A stretch of 64,000 nt of DNA. Source: Heliocidaris tuberculata (Eukaryota > Echinodermata > Echinoidea > Camarodonta > Echinometridae). The notes beneath the pieces were generated by a model. That model saw nothing but the letters and a program-made list of their open reading frames with translations. It was not told the origin of the DNA and did not search any database. The position numbers and the translations under genes are program-made. Each line of letters opens with the position of its first letter. Position 1 is the stretch's first letter. Below are positions 11,791 to 22,984 of the stretch, piece by piece. The stretch is from assembly GCA_025618425.1 (NCBI GenBank), contig CM046837.1, positions 23,425,488 through 23,489,487 of the forward strand, in the 5' to 3' direction.

Positions 11791-12274
11791 TATTTTTCTA
11801 TTTGTTTGTTTTTTTTAATTGCCTTTCAATGACACCGACACCACAAAGAGAAAATTATCTGGAAAGAAATATGCAGTCCCATTCATCATCGCCCTAGAAA
11901 AACTTACACCCCCTTTTTTTAAAGAGAGATTAAAGAAGAGATACGACAGGATAAATATATGTGATGGTGTGATGATGATGATAAATAATATAGTTTGTTT
12001 TGGATGCCTGCTCTGAATGATAATAATACTTTGTATGCATAAAATTCATTGACATATTTTCACTAGTTATTTATATGTTTTAGTTCGCTCAATATTTATG
12101 AATCAATAAGAGAGAGAGAGAGAGTGCATATTGAATGTATGTGGCTTAATTCTTCGAAATCATATCACAAGTTGAAGCAAGTCAATGCAATAGTGCTATT
12201 TGATATACCGGTAATCATCTCTTGCCTAGTTCCAAAGATAATATCAACCAAAGGTATAAGCTCCCTCAATGTTC
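11791..12274. other. No gene seen
   Basis: This is AT-rich sequence with a short (GA)n at about 12110-12124. No feature was recognised. Confidence 0.4.
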
Positions 12275-12847
12275 CTCTACATTCTAAAAACAATCTAGTC
12301 AAATTTGACTAGAATAACTATTCCTACAGGCACCTGCTCTATTCTAGTCAAAACTACCAGCTTCGGGTTTAAAGTGAATAGAATCCTAGTCAAAATGAAC
12401 AGAATCCTAGTCAAAAAATGAAAAGAATCCTAGTCAGAATGATTAGAATCTGATTAAGAAAATGTGACCAGGGAGGTGTTTCATAAAGCTGTTCATAAAG
12501 TTACGAATGACTTTACGCACGACTGGTACCTGTTCTTGGGTGCTAATCAGATTCTCAATCATTTTGATTCCCATCAGCTAAAGTTGAAATCAGATCTTTG
12601 TGGATTAAAATTCTTGCTGTTAAACAAGCATCCGAATGCAAAGTTTATTATTTGTCAAAATTTATTAGGGATATTGGAAATTCAGTCCCACATGTTAAAA
12701 CACCAGGGAAAATCTGGGATATCTCATTTAGCACAAGAACATATCACCAGTTGTGCGTAAAGTCGTTCGTAACTTACGAACAGCTTTATGAAACACCCCC
12801 AGGTGATCTGGTCAAGAAAATGACTAGATGTATTTTAGAAGGTACAG
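12275..12847. mobile_element. Outer inverted-repeat element split by a second element
   Basis: The left end CTCTACATTCTAAAAACA and the right-end complement CTGTACCTTCTAAAATACA are related. Both are followed inward by ATCTAGTCA, giving inverted ends of about 33 bp. Inside the left half lie three short tandem units containing GAATCCTAGTCA (12381, 12402, 12425). A separate element (12471-12800) sits within it, so the original unit was about 240 bp. Confidence 0.6.
12471..12800. mobile_element. Nested inverted-repeat MITE (CATAAAGCTGTTC family)
   Basis: The left arm contains GGTGTTTCATAAAGCTGTTC then ACGACTTTACGCACGACTGG-like sequence. The right arm, beginning near 12750, is its complement with about 93 percent identity over some 54 bases. 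CAGG abuts both sides and may be part of a short target duplication. Open frames crossing it are artefacts of the arms. Confidence 0.75.
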
Positions 12848-12981
12848 TTTGATATCTCTTTTTCCTTTGTCTGCTCTGATTTAGTATAATTATAATATCA
12901 ATACACATGTATGATTACATGATATGTGATAATATGCAAAATAATACAGTGATGTTTGGTGATGATAGGATAGAAAAATCT

Positions 12982-13062
12982 CATGTGTTGAGAACCAGAA
13001 GGGCATTAAATCATATATCTTTTAACACCGAGTTAACACCCTTATGGCTCTCAGCAGGCGAT
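12982..13062. repeat. GCCAGAAGGGC foldback, copy
   Basis: The left arm GAGAACCAGAAGGGCATTAA faces the right arm GTTAACACCCTTATGGCTCT, about 20 bases apart. It is the same short hairpin family as 28248-28322 and 51541-51634. Confidence 0.7.
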
Positions 13063-13279
13063 ATATATAGGCCTGATTATGATACATCAGAATTTACACA
13101 CAAATTATACGACTGACTAGACGGAGAAAGTGCATGGGTTAAGAAAAAGAGAGAGGAATATTATAAAGTGAGATTTTATGCGCTTGCACTTGTCAAGGCA
13201 GGGAGACAGCCAGTCTCGGGCTAAAGTGCTGGTCCTTGCTCAAACTTCAGCTTTAATGAAACAGAGCCAAGAATTGCGT

Positions 13280-13352
13280 GAACTCATTTTTTTTTTCTCC
13301 CCAATCCTTTTTTTTTTTTTTTTTTGTTCATGGGGGGGGGGGGGGGGGGGGG
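13280..13352. repeat. Poly-T followed by a G run
   Basis: T-rich runs end in a 17-base T run, then TTCATGG and an unbroken run of about 22 G. Such a G run is prone to length error and unusual structure. Confidence 0.85.
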
Positions 13353-13544
13353 AGATGAATGTTGGGTAAGGGAGTTTTGTGAGCCAATCTCTAAAAATTA
13401 TGTCCTGATTAAAGTGGAATGAGACGAAGAAGCTCAAGGACCCAAGCTAATATCCAGCAATCTGTCTCTGATAGACAACTCCAAGCCAAGGATAAAAACC
13501 TGCAGGAGAGTTATGATATACATGGTGTGTCAGTAAAAGGATGG

Positions 13545-13712
13545 GAGCTCAGAGAAAGGTGTGGGAGGGGAAAGGGAGTGAGGGGGAGGGAGAGGAAGAG
13601 AAAGAGAGAGGGGATGGAGAGAGAGAGAGAGAGATCACAGAAGGGAGAGATGGATAGATGAAGGAATAGAGAAAGAGAGGAGAGGGAGAGGGAGAGAGAG
13701 AGAGAGATAATG
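13545..13712. repeat. Purine-rich (GA)n tract
   Basis: GAGA and GGAGAGG words dominate for about 165 bases. It is the complement of the CT tracts elsewhere; the low-complexity frames are artefacts. Confidence 0.9.
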
Positions 13713-13789
13713 TTCATATATCAGAGAGAAGAATGGACTAAAATAAAAGGAGAGGGTGGGGTGGGGTGAGGGGAGAAGAAGTCACAATT

Positions 13790-13942
13790 CAGGGCCCTGT
13801 TTCATAAAACTTGTTATCAATAAAAACTTACAATGATTGTTATAAGCTACTGAAATCCTTGAATCTGATTGGCTGAGAGCAAATTTGTCATAGAAATGGG
13901 GCAGTTGTTAATGATAACAAGTTTTTATGAAACAGGGCCCTG
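13790..13942. mobile_element. Short inverted-repeat element, GTTATC family, copy 2 (best ends)
   Basis: Ends are CAGGGCCCTGTTTCATAAAA and the exact complement apart from one extra base, TTTTTATGAAACAGGGCCCT. Total length is 153 bp. The interior reads in the opposite orientation to copy 1, with GATTGGCTGAGAGCAAATTT. Confidence 0.8.
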
Positions 13943-14184
13943 ATGTAGTGTCATGCCATGAGATAGAAACTTTTGCTTGTATATGGTACCTACATTTTAT
14001 TTCAATTATCTATCATCTTTTAAATCCCGATTGCCTTTGCATTTTATTTGTACAGACAGATGTTCCTTGATTAGAGTTCAAGATACTTTTGCTGTATTAT
14101 ATTACAAATGTGAATTTCTATCGTTTGATGAAAGTAGTTTTGATAAACATTTGTATTTTATTGTAAAGATTGAAGAATAGTGAA

Positions 14185-14290
14185 GTTGGTAAAAGAGATA
14201 GAGAGAGGAGGGGAAAGGGAAAGAAAGCAAGAGGGAGATATAGAGAACAAATAGCAAGGGAGAAAGTGAGAAAAAAGAATGGTAGAATAG
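14185..14290. repeat. Purine-rich tract
   Basis: This is imperfect GA/GGGA sequence of about 105 bases. Frames on both strands are low complexity. Confidence 0.8.
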
Positions 14291-14399
14291 CAAGAAGGCA
14301 GGAAGAATATAGAAGGTTATTCATAAGACATTATCATGTATTGGGTATGATTCCATTTTCTCACTATTGTAACTTACATACATTGCCTTCAATGTGACC

Positions 14400-14710
14400 A
14401 AATTCCGATCTGAATTGTACTAAAAGTACAATCACTCTAGAGCGACGCTTTTTTCTTTCTTGGCACACCCTGAAGAGCTCTTGTTCAAGGCCACTGTTTT
14501 CTCCACAGCTTTAGCTGTTCAATATCGAAGATGATCATTAAAGCAAACTCATTACTATCCACTCTAAACAAAAAAAAAGGGTCACGCTTCACTCTGTACC
14601 TCCTGGTTATTATTCATCTACGACCTTGGTCGGGCATTGACTCAGCCCATTATACAATTTCCTTTATTAAGCGCGGTATGCGTATTTTCGTGAGATGGAG
14701 GCAAAAAACA
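14400..14710. promoter_or_regulatory. Complex block sharing a 16-mer with 11588
   Basis: CGACCTTGGTCGGG at 14621 is followed by GGCATTGACTC, so GGTCGGGCATTGACTC is shared exactly with the block at 11490. Sharing between two otherwise unique blocks suggests a common binding-site arrangement or an old duplication. Function is speculative. Confidence 0.25.
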
Positions 14711-15294
14711 AAGTGAGAATATATATTTACTGGTGCAAAAAGATATGAAAATGACAAAATTACAGGGTTTTCCCCTTTTTTCTCATTGTAAGGTCAATGA
14801 ATTTGATTTATGTAAGTGTTTGCGTAAACATCTTATGAATAGTCAAAAACGTGAGCCAGTATTGACATTTCTTGTGGTATAAGCTGTTTTAATAACCTAC
14901 CCATGAACCATTTATTTATGTATACATTTCTCTCTTTGATATTTGTTTATTTACCTTTCTATTTATGTACCTATTTATTTAATTTTATTTCATTCTATTC
15001 ATCTATTCTTCATTTGTTTGTAGATTTCTTGTGGTTTCTAATATTTTTTTCAAAAACTATGTTTGTTCCATGCTTTTGATTACATTTTTATGTAATTTTA
15101 GGATTAGATGAGATTCTACTTTCCTAATTTGCTTGTAGAGATTTGAACCTGCAAAAAATAATAGAACATGGTCATGCATTAGAAGAATATTGCTTAATTC
15201 TTTAAAAAAATTATTTTCTGCATCTTTGCATCAAAATCATGAGGTAAAAAAGTATAAGGTTTTTCCTTGTGTGTACAGAAAGGAGTAAAGCTAC
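14711..15294. other. No gene seen
   Basis: This is AT-rich sequence with degenerate TTTATTTA words at about 14910-15010. Confidence 0.4.
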
Positions 15295-15612
15295 ATTCAC
15301 ACAGTACCTGCGGTTTGGAAACTTTAAGTTAGCAACACAGTGACTCACTAGCAACGACGAGGGTTCACACGGGCCCTAAACAGCGATACGGTAGTAGTTT
15401 AACATGAATAGAGGTCATCGTTAACAACGTGTTTGCTAAACTTAAAGTTTATTCTGTCCACACGGTCCATAACTATGAGGTAGGACCCCCTGCTGCTCGT
15501 GGTTTCGGCGTTAACCATAAGCTCGCTTGCGGTTCTGGAACTACAAGTAAACATAAAGTTTTGAAACTACAAGCGAAACTTAAAGTTTAGCTCCCTCCAT
15601 GTGAACCTGACT
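15295..15612. mobile_element. Possible degraded inverted-repeat element
   Basis: TACATTCACACAGT on the left and CATGTGAACCTGAC on the right are weak inverted ends. The interior repeats AAACTTAAAGTTTA (15438 and about 15577) and GGTTTCG/GGTTCTGG words. This CpG-containing segment stands out from its flanks. I am not certain that it is mobile. Confidence 0.3.
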
Positions 15613-15616
15613 TGTA

Positions 15617-15724
15617 TTGTCTGCTCAGTGCCACAAGGACATTAGCTCACATTATCTTACACAAAGTTAACACCCTTCTAGCTCTCAAGATATCGTCTGT
15701 TTAGAGCCAAAAGGGTGTTAAAGT
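15617..15724. repeat. GCCAGAAGGGC foldback with an extra arm
   Basis: The arms run in order left (GTGCCACAAGGACATTAGC), right (GTTAACACCCTTCTAGCTCT), then left again (TAGAGCCAAAAGGGTGTTA). The ATATCGTCTGTTTAGAG flank is shared with the copy at 51541. A third arm suggests past tandem duplication. Confidence 0.65.
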
Positions 15725-17253
15725 ACACATTCAAAGAAAATCACAAATATGATAAATAATGTATCACTAGAAACTGGCAAGTTAACAGATAGCAATCGTA
15801 TCAGTTTAAAGTCAACTACATATCAGGTAATTAAACAATAATACAAATAAAACTACCTCCCAGCATCTGCGATATACAAGCGCTTCGCCAAAAAAATAAC
15901 AATGTTTCAATGACGTCAATAAAGGGAACAATCCTGTCCAAGCAGACGACGTCCCATAAAGAATGAACATAAGTGCAGTGCAGTTATTTCTCAAATTATA
16001 AAGAATTTAGTGTATTCAAACGTGCCCATATTTCACACCATTCTAAAATGGGAATGAAACAGATTCTGATTAAAGAAATCTTTTGTTTGTAAATATATAG
16101 GATGAGGGTTAATGAACAATCAAAGAAACCACACTTTCAAATTGAAAAGCCCGCTGAATGATTGCAAGGACGGTATTCATCCCTCATTCAACGCCGAACA
16201 TCCAGCAACTGATTCCTTTATTCTTGTAATGCTTCATTTTCCATCCAAATAAACCCATGCACGAGGTTTAGAGTGAGGCAATATATGGATTAAACATAAT
16301 AGACTAATGCTAGTGAAGTGAAATAATTGAGGAGAAGATGACAAGATGACAAAACAGGCACTGAAAATATGTGAGATGTTATGGGACATCGTCTGCTTGT
16401 GCAATTAACGTCCCCCCTTTGATGTCACACATTTCAGCGGCTTTCGGAGAGCTGTTCAGGTGCTATGTCGGGGCTGTATTTTAGCAATTTGTAATTGATA
16501 ATAATCATTACTTCGAATGTTTGCAAGCGTCGAATTTTGACAAACTTGTCCGGTCTAAGCTTCACCTACGCAAAAATGAAAATTAAGTCAGTTTTAAAAA
16601 TCAATGAATATCTACTTTAACTCTGAGTTAAAGAATATGAGTCAAAGCGCTTCTGGCTCTCAGTAGACAACATATATCCAAATAGGCCAAGGCTTTGACA
16701 CTGGATAGGGACATTGATAACAAGTGCTTTGTACAAATGCTTTCATTAAGGACAAAATCAATACCCTTTTACCTTGCAGTTAGTTTGAAAGCTACCGCTA
16801 AATATGGAATAGGATAGTGAAAAAATGATGAGAAAATAATACTGCAACGAATTCATTAAAGTACTACTAAATGGCTTTTTCTTTTGTATGATACAAGAAT
16901 ATATGTAGCACGCACTTTGATGCTAGTCAATACTGCACTGATCTTTTGACGTATATGCATTCATTTTGCTCAAGGCTCGTGCGATGTAGCTTTATATCGC
17001 AGTCAAGGCCATTCGATATTACATAATTATTCTCCCTTATCCACCAGGCCTAATTGGGTCAACCATATCCTTTCTAGAGGAAGCAAGATTCTCATATCAA
17101 TCAATGACAAAGCCAAGGCCATGAGAGGCCTCTTCAAAATTTCCTATGAATATTTTTCATGAAATACTGTTGTGGTAACCTACATGTACTTTTGTTAAAC
17201 CCTTTCAGCACATCCTGCCTAGGATGTAAAATAGACTAGTTTGATACTTTATA
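15725..17253. other. Mostly unique sequence; candidate regulatory blocks
   Basis: No gene is visible. Blocks at about 16130-16300, 16395-16520 and 16970-17120 are more complex, hold CpG and homeodomain-like TAATTG/TAATTA words, and lack repeat matches within the window. They are regulatory candidates on composition alone. Confidence 0.25.
16612..16680. repeat. GCCAGAAGGGC foldback, right arm preserved
   Basis: GCGCTTCTGGCTCTCAGTAG follows TTTAACTCTGAGTTAAAG. The left arm is decayed, leaving only the inner TTAACTC palindrome. Confidence 0.5.
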
Positions 17254-17353
17254 TTATTGAAGAATATATATATATATATATATAGCGAGAGAGGTGTGGA
17301 TGTGTGTACCAATCGGTTGAACCATGTTGATATGTGAAGAGAAATTTAGATAT

Positions 17354-17974
17354 GTGAAGAGAGAATGATGGTACAGAATGAAGCAGGCCACTCGGTGTAT
17401 TTACAAGCTTTTGGCTCCTGGCCTTCTTCAAGTTTATTTGCTAAATCAAACAGAATGAAACAAATAATAATAATAAGCAACTTAACAAAACTAAAGACAA
17501 CAGAACAGAACTATCATAAAGCTGGCAACATAAATCAACAGGAGTAATTATAAGTGAAATTGAAAAGATGTTACTCGCCAAAACAAAGCTAAAGACAACA
17601 GAACAGAATTGTTATAAAGCTGGCAACATAAATCAACAGGAGTAAGTGAAATTGAAAAGATGTTACTCGGCAGGAGTAAGTGAAATAACGAAAATGGAAC
17701 TCAATAAAAACAAAAGTAAGCAAAGTAAACAATTACCTGACTTTTGGTTTTGGCGAGTAACATCTTTTCAATTTCACTTATAATTACTCCTGTTGATTTA
17801 TGTTGCCAGCTTTATGATAGTTCTGTTCTGTTGTCTTTAGTTTTGTTAAGTTGCTTATTATTATTAATTGTTTCATTCTGTTTGATTTAGCAAATAAACT
17901 TGAAGAAGGCCTGGAGCCGAAAGCTTGTAAATACACCGAGTGACCTGCTTCATTCTGTACCATCATTCTCTCTT

Positions 17975-17977
<3 letters not shown>
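17354..17977. mobile_element. Foldback element with nearly identical 231-bp arms
   Basis: The left arm 17354-17584 and right arm 17747-17977 are inverted copies that differ at only a few bases. The outer end reads GTGAAGAGAGAATGATGGTA. The 162-base loop holds a further partial copy of the arm's inner half. (TA)n microsatellites lie just outside both ends (17264-17284 and about 17990-18019). The arm carries TTGAAGAAGGCCTGGAGCCG then AAAGC, resembling a word near the ends of some retroelements. No protein is encoded. Confidence 0.75.
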
Positions 17978-18019
<42 letters not shown>

Positions 18020-18040
18020 GGATGTTTCTCTCTAAAGCAC

Positions 18041-18232
18041 CTGTGGCATAGCTACAGGAGGGTAAGGGGCACATCCTCTACCCCCATCAAATGGTAGGGA
18101 GGGGGGGGGGGGGGGGGGGAGTGGGAGAAAAAGAGAGTTGACTTTTTATTGACCTAGTAAGACCTGCACCCTCCCCCCCCCCATCATGTTAGTGCCCACT
18201 CAATATATAGCTGTACCCATGCTATGCCACTG
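18041..18232. mobile_element. Short hAT-like inverted-repeat element
   Basis: The left end CTGTGGCATAGCTACAGG and the right-end complement CAGTGGCATAGCATGGGTAC are related. The CAGTGGC start is common in hAT-type MITEs. The interior has a G run at about 18098-18119. I saw no matching 8-bp duplication outside, so the class is tentative. Confidence 0.5.
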
Positions 18233-19541
18233 ACCAGAATCCCAGGTTATCAACTATTTAATTCACCCATCATTCATAATAGCATCTCTACGGATGGAAT
18301 CCTCTTTGCATACATTTGGTGATGCTATGTCAGGCAAGCATGCACCTGGATGTTAAAAAAAGGACCCCAAACAGGGAGAACAAGCAGATTTGGATGATCG
18401 GTCCCCTCTAAACTTCTGAATATCAATTAATATCAACATACTAGTATCACATCATTGTTCTTAAACCATTTCAACTCCAGCAGACCATATCAAGTATTTA
18501 TAAATAAAGTGGTTGTTTTCTCCATGTGTCCTAGTTCTCCGTTCATGCTCTGATATTCTCATCTTCAATTAAATGATTTTTTTTTTTTTGTGTACTGCAG
18601 TCAACAACATTCTCTTTAGGCCCCTTATTACCCAAGGGCATGACATACGTCAGCAAATATTTTAGTTATGAAATTGATATTTTTTCCTTGAAATATTGTA
18701 CATGCAACTCCCGACATAATGACAATGGAATAACAAAAAAAAAGGTGTAGTGGCAAAAATACTGAATTTGTCAATTCTTTAGAGGTATTAACATTTTATT
18801 AACATTTTTTTGGAGGGCTCCTATATTTTTATGATAAGCCCATTCTATGCTTTTAGAGTACTACCCTGCTTTTTAAAAAGTACTATTTCATTATATAATT
18901 GAATAAACACATGAATTTTATATTTCGGGGTATAAAAGCTGCTTTTGTTTATACTGATGGTTACTATTAAAAAGAGGTTTCACAATGTAACTCTTTGATA
19001 TGGTAGAAGGACAATTAGTTGATTTATGATTTCAACATCGAGTCGACTTATCATTTAATGAACCTAGAAAATTTCTTTTCATTGGTTAAAGTTGTTTTGT
19101 GGATTTCTGATCCCATGTTGTCTCCGAACAAGTTCAGCTTTGTTGCCCCAAAGTAACTTCAAGCACTTTGCATTATTTGCATAAATAAAAAAATGACACA
19201 CATACAAGCAATGTTAAACAACCCAAGACAACTTACACAAAATGTGCGTGCTGCACCCAACGCTAACAGTGTTGTTAATCTTGTACAATGAAACATGTGA
19301 TACAGTACAGTTCCCTGGTATATCCTCTGTTCGTTGCTTCACAGGTTATACTACATAAGATGAATAACACACTGGACTTTGATATGCAAATTCTGCAAAT
19401 TGCTCAGGGTTGCCCCTTGGGCAACTAAGCTGAAAATGTTCTTTGACCACTGACAAATCAACAAAAAAACTTCAACAGAAAGAACTTTTCTACATGTAGG
19501 TTTACTGTTGGTTGTTTAGGAGCATCAAATAGACTAATCAG
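18233..19541. other. No gene seen; one strong acceptor-like site
   Basis: This is largely AT-rich. At 18574-18600 a T-run and TGTACTGCAG form a good acceptor with no AG for about 65 bases. An open frame follows to about 18750, but no convincing donor is visible and the peptide is unfamiliar. Confidence 0.35.
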
Positions 19542-19659
19542 GAATTATGAACAAATAAATGATGTTACCATCTTTTTTTTTTTTTTTTGTCTTTTCTCTT
19601 TATCTTTCATGATGTCTTCCTCAACTTGCTGTTTTCATCGGGATCATAATCAGGTGAGT
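19542..19659 (+). other. Candidate recursive splice site (ratchet point) B
   Basis: CATAATCAG ends at 19653 and is joined directly to GTGAGT (19654-19659). No AG occurs from 19542 to 19651, about 110 bases, and this stretch includes a long T run and CTTTTCTCTTTATC. TTCAT branch-like words lie upstream. It is the same arrangement as sites at 2120, 40174 and 63192. Activity is inferred. Confidence 0.6.
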
Positions 19660-19763
19660 CTCATTATGTAGGAAACTGTTCAGACTACAGAAAAGTGATA
19701 CGGGACTCGTATAAAGAAACATATAAAGAATCATGATTAGCAAAAGGAGTGTACACTACAGAC

Positions 19764-20074
19764 CAGTGGCGCAAATCCATTTTTGAAATTTGGGGGGACA
19801 TTCGCCTCCAAAATTCTCTGACAAGCAAAAAAAAAAAAAAAAGGGTTATTCAAATAGGGGGGAGGGAATTCCCCTCCAAAATTCTCTAACAAGCAAACCC
19901 CCCCCCCCCCCAAAAAAAAAGGGTTATTAAGTAAGGTTGGGGGGGGGGGACATTCGCCTCCTAAATTCTCTGACAAGCAAAAAAAAAAAAAAAGAAAAAA
20001 AAAAAGGTTATTCAAAAAGGTGTGGGGGGGGGGGGACATTCGCCTATCTTCAAAAAGGGGGATTTGCACCCATG
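19764..20074. mobile_element. hAT-like MITE with 8-bp target duplication and inner tandem array
   Basis: The element begins CAGTGGCGCAAATCC and ends GGATTTGCACCCATG. The exact 8-mer CTACAGAC lies on both sides (19756-19763 and 20075-20082), the duplication length typical of hAT transposons. Inside are three units of about 75-95 bp containing AATTCTCTGACAAGC, an A run and GGTTATT. Long A, C and G homopolymers sit in each unit. A relative lies at 25528-25821. Confidence 0.8.
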
Positions 20075-20334
20075 CTACAGACTACAACATCGTATAAAGA
20101 AACAGGTTCCTGTTGATACCGTGTGTCTCGTATCAGTTTATGTTAAGGACAGCGATGGAGCATACAATATTGCAGCTGATTGGTCACATCATGCTGATTC
20201 TTTATCGCGTTTTCGTTGCTCAAACAATGCCCAAACATGCGTTTTTTACATACAACGTTTAGTTATACGTTTCTTTATGTGATGTTCAGACTATGAAAAT
20301 TTAGTCACTCATCGTATGGCTATATTATTCTCGT

Positions 20335-20410
20335 ATAGCTTGCTTAGAGTCAGAAGGGCATTAACTAATATACTGTAATAGAGAATTAAGAACTAACGTC
20401 TTTCTGGCGT
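20335..20410. repeat. GCCAGAAGGGC foldback, copy
   Basis: The left arm TAGAGTCAGAAGGGCATTAA faces the right arm ACTAACGTCTTTCTGGC. It abuts the TTAGGG-bearing element at 20427, as happens again at 51541. Confidence 0.6.
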
Positions 20411-20426
20411 GATCCAACACCAAGCT

Positions 20427-20560
20427 CCAATGACATTTGCTCCGGGGTTTATTTTGTCAAATGTATATACATACAGGGTTACATTACGGTTGCAATTGGG
20501 TTTTAGGTTAGGTTTAGTTAGGGTTGAAGTTTGGTATAGAGCTGCATCCAAGGATGAAAT
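20427..20560 (+). repeat. TTAGGG-bearing dispersed element
   Basis: It begins ACATTTGCTCCGGGGTTTAT then TTTTGTCAAA, and continues into GGTTTTAGGTTAGG and TTAGTTAGGGTTGAAG. The order of words matches the complement of the copies at 51425 and 52137. Confidence 0.6.
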
Positions 20561-22309
20561 GAGTTTGGTTACCGTAAAGTGTACCAGTCACCTGAAAAAC
20601 TAATTTGTGTACAGCTAGAAAGTATAAAATCAATCTCGAAGAACTTTATCTGGCATTCTATCAGTCAACAGTTAAGGAGTATGAGGGGAAAAAGGATAAC
20701 ATGAAAATACTCGCACGGAACCGAACTCCGAGTTTATTTCTCGCGAGCCCTTATCTTGGCGAGCGCGTAATGGGTGCGTTGAGTATTGTAATCACGAGTC
20801 GGTTTTACGTTTATAGACCGTGGAATTAAAATTGCAATATCTCTTTATAGAATTAATATTTGAAACCCATATTTTGAATATAGTATAACGACATGGATCC
20901 CCTAACATACAGAGCAAAATATTTTTTGGTGATTGGTACCCTTTAATGTAAGGAATTGACAGCGTGATTGTTACCGGTGCATGTACCCGTTTGCGTTGAT
21001 AGAACATTGTCTAGCATGTATGTAGTTAGCTTGTCATGGATGTAGTTATGTAGGTACACGTAGCTGTTTAAAATAAAATATTTATACAGTAGAGCCACTG
21101 CTTTTATTGCTTGTTATACAAGACTGCCCATACCTCTTATCAATTACCAGCCATTCATCACCATGTAGATTCATCTTTAGCTTTTCTTCAAATTTTCTCA
21201 AAGCGCTAACGATTGCACAGACTTTGAAGAAAAAAAAAATCAACCTCGGGCAATTTCAGTAGCCTCATGTTTTTCCTGTCGAAATGCATGTGCAAATGTT
21301 ACAGTGACATATTACATAATCCGAACATGAATTCCGTTGGCAATACAATATCGTATCAGAATTTTCCTTCGGCTGATATATATATATCTTGAAAGTATTT
21401 GTGACTGTGTTTATAGCTGGTAGAATCACATCACTGCAGTAGAAAGGAAAAGTCACAAAGGGAAAGGTTTTTTTGTTGTTGCCAGACTTACATCAGGCTG
21501 TCAACACGCCCCCTGAAAGTAAACATTATCTCTTGCATGACACAATCGCTCTTCCCCCACCCCCAACCCCCGCCCCTCCCCTCCGTCACCTTGAATGATA
21601 TTGACCATGAGTATGTGGCTAACCGACATCAATCTATCACTCGCTAGTTTGCTCTCTACTGATCACCATCATCATCCTCATCATCATCTCTAAGATACAG
21701 AGGAAAAAGGATTGAAGTGACAATCGCTTAAAGCTCATAGACAGTCTCGGTAGCAAAAATCATACTGGCAAGAAACTTATTTAACATAGTCACATACTAT
21801 TCTCCTTTTATCATAAGACACATGTACGAGATTATTTAACATTCCATTCACGATTTCGAACAAATTTTAGTGTAAATATCTGTAAGAAATGCTTGGTAAC
21901 GGCTTTTCACTGCCTCACGCTGAGACCATATCCACCCGAAGGTTCCCCACACGGTAAACCCAGCGCTCCGCACTATGTGTAGCGTATTCTATAACACACA
22001 GCAATCCTCGTGTGAGTAATGTGTGTGGCCGTTGTTTGAATTTACATCCCCTCTTTTTTGGGCCAGGGATTTTTATTCTTTTCACCTCTAATTCGATAAA
22101 TATTTCACTTGAGGAGGAAAAAACTTCACAGCATCTTAGTTATGTTAGTACCCTGCTATTTATTAAGTAAAATCAAAGAAATCTCACGAAAAGTTTTTGA
22201 GGGCTTCCCAAAACTATCTAATACCTTTAAGAATACAACAAGGCCTCTCCTGACATTGAGTGCTTTCAGACTGTCCAAATGGATGCCACCCTCTAAAAAA
22301 GTCGGTTTA
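20561..22309. other. No gene seen
   Basis: A CpG-rich patch lies at 20690-20825 (CTCGCGAGCCC, GGCGAGCGCG). A C-rich run is at about 21543-21590 and short CAT repeats are near 21663-21690. Open frames of 60-75 codons have no recognisable motif. Confidence 0.4.
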
Positions 22310-22520
22310 ATAACTCATGCTCCTGCAATGATTGCACCACGGTCCATTTTCAACACCAACCAAATTTTTTCCTAACCCCAATTATTTATTACGTTTTATT
22401 TAAAAACAGGGTAGTCTTTTCAGAGCCTATAGGCCTGCTTTAAAAAAGAGCCCTGTGTACAACCCTGGACTAACACTACCCAATGATAACCCTAACACAA
22501 TACCTAAGTGCAAATCCAGT
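22310..22520. repeat. Possible remnant of the TTAGGG-bearing element
   Basis: CTCATGCTCCTGCAATGATT resembles the start of the 46124 copy. AACACTACCC, AACCCTGG and AACCCTAAC lie downstream in the opposite sense. Alignment is weak. Confidence 0.3.
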
Positions 22521-22548
22521 TACCTTTTACTTTGACAAAATGAAGCCC

Positions 22549-22698
22549 AGGGCCCCGTTTCATGAAACTTGTTATCAATAACAAGTTACAATGGTTGTTA
22601 TAAGCTACTGAAATCCTTGAAGCTGATTGGCTGAGAGCAAATTTGTCATAGAAATGTGGCAGTTGCTACCGATAACAAGTTTTAAGAAACAGGACCCA
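22549..22698. mobile_element. Short inverted-repeat element, GTTATC family, copy 3
   Basis: AGGGCCCCGTTTCATGAAAC opens and GATAACAAGTTTTAAGAAAC then AGGACCC closes. The interior GATTGGCTGAGAGCAAATTT is the same orientation as the 13790 copy. Confidence 0.75.
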
Positions 22699-22984
22699 GA
22701 ACAATTGTCGGTCATGCAGATGTCAGAGCACTAAACAATAAACACAATGTGGTCAAATAGTCTATTTGCAGGCATTTTCTTGCCATTTTTTTTACATCAC
22801 TTGCGTCCTTATGTCATCAAGGTTGGGGCAGGGCCATATCCCCTCAACCATGTGCATGCATGTGTCTAATCTATACCCCATGTCCCACTGCTACGTCACG
22901 GGCTAAAAAAAAAGCACGTTGTCACCAAAGGGAGATACAAACTATCCATGTTGTTGTTACTCTCTCATACAACCTTGCCTGACA

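Noticed and set aside
18574..18750. Possible exon after TGTACTGCAG
   Set aside because: The acceptor is good and the frame is open for about 50 codons, but no convincing donor follows and the peptide is unfamiliar.
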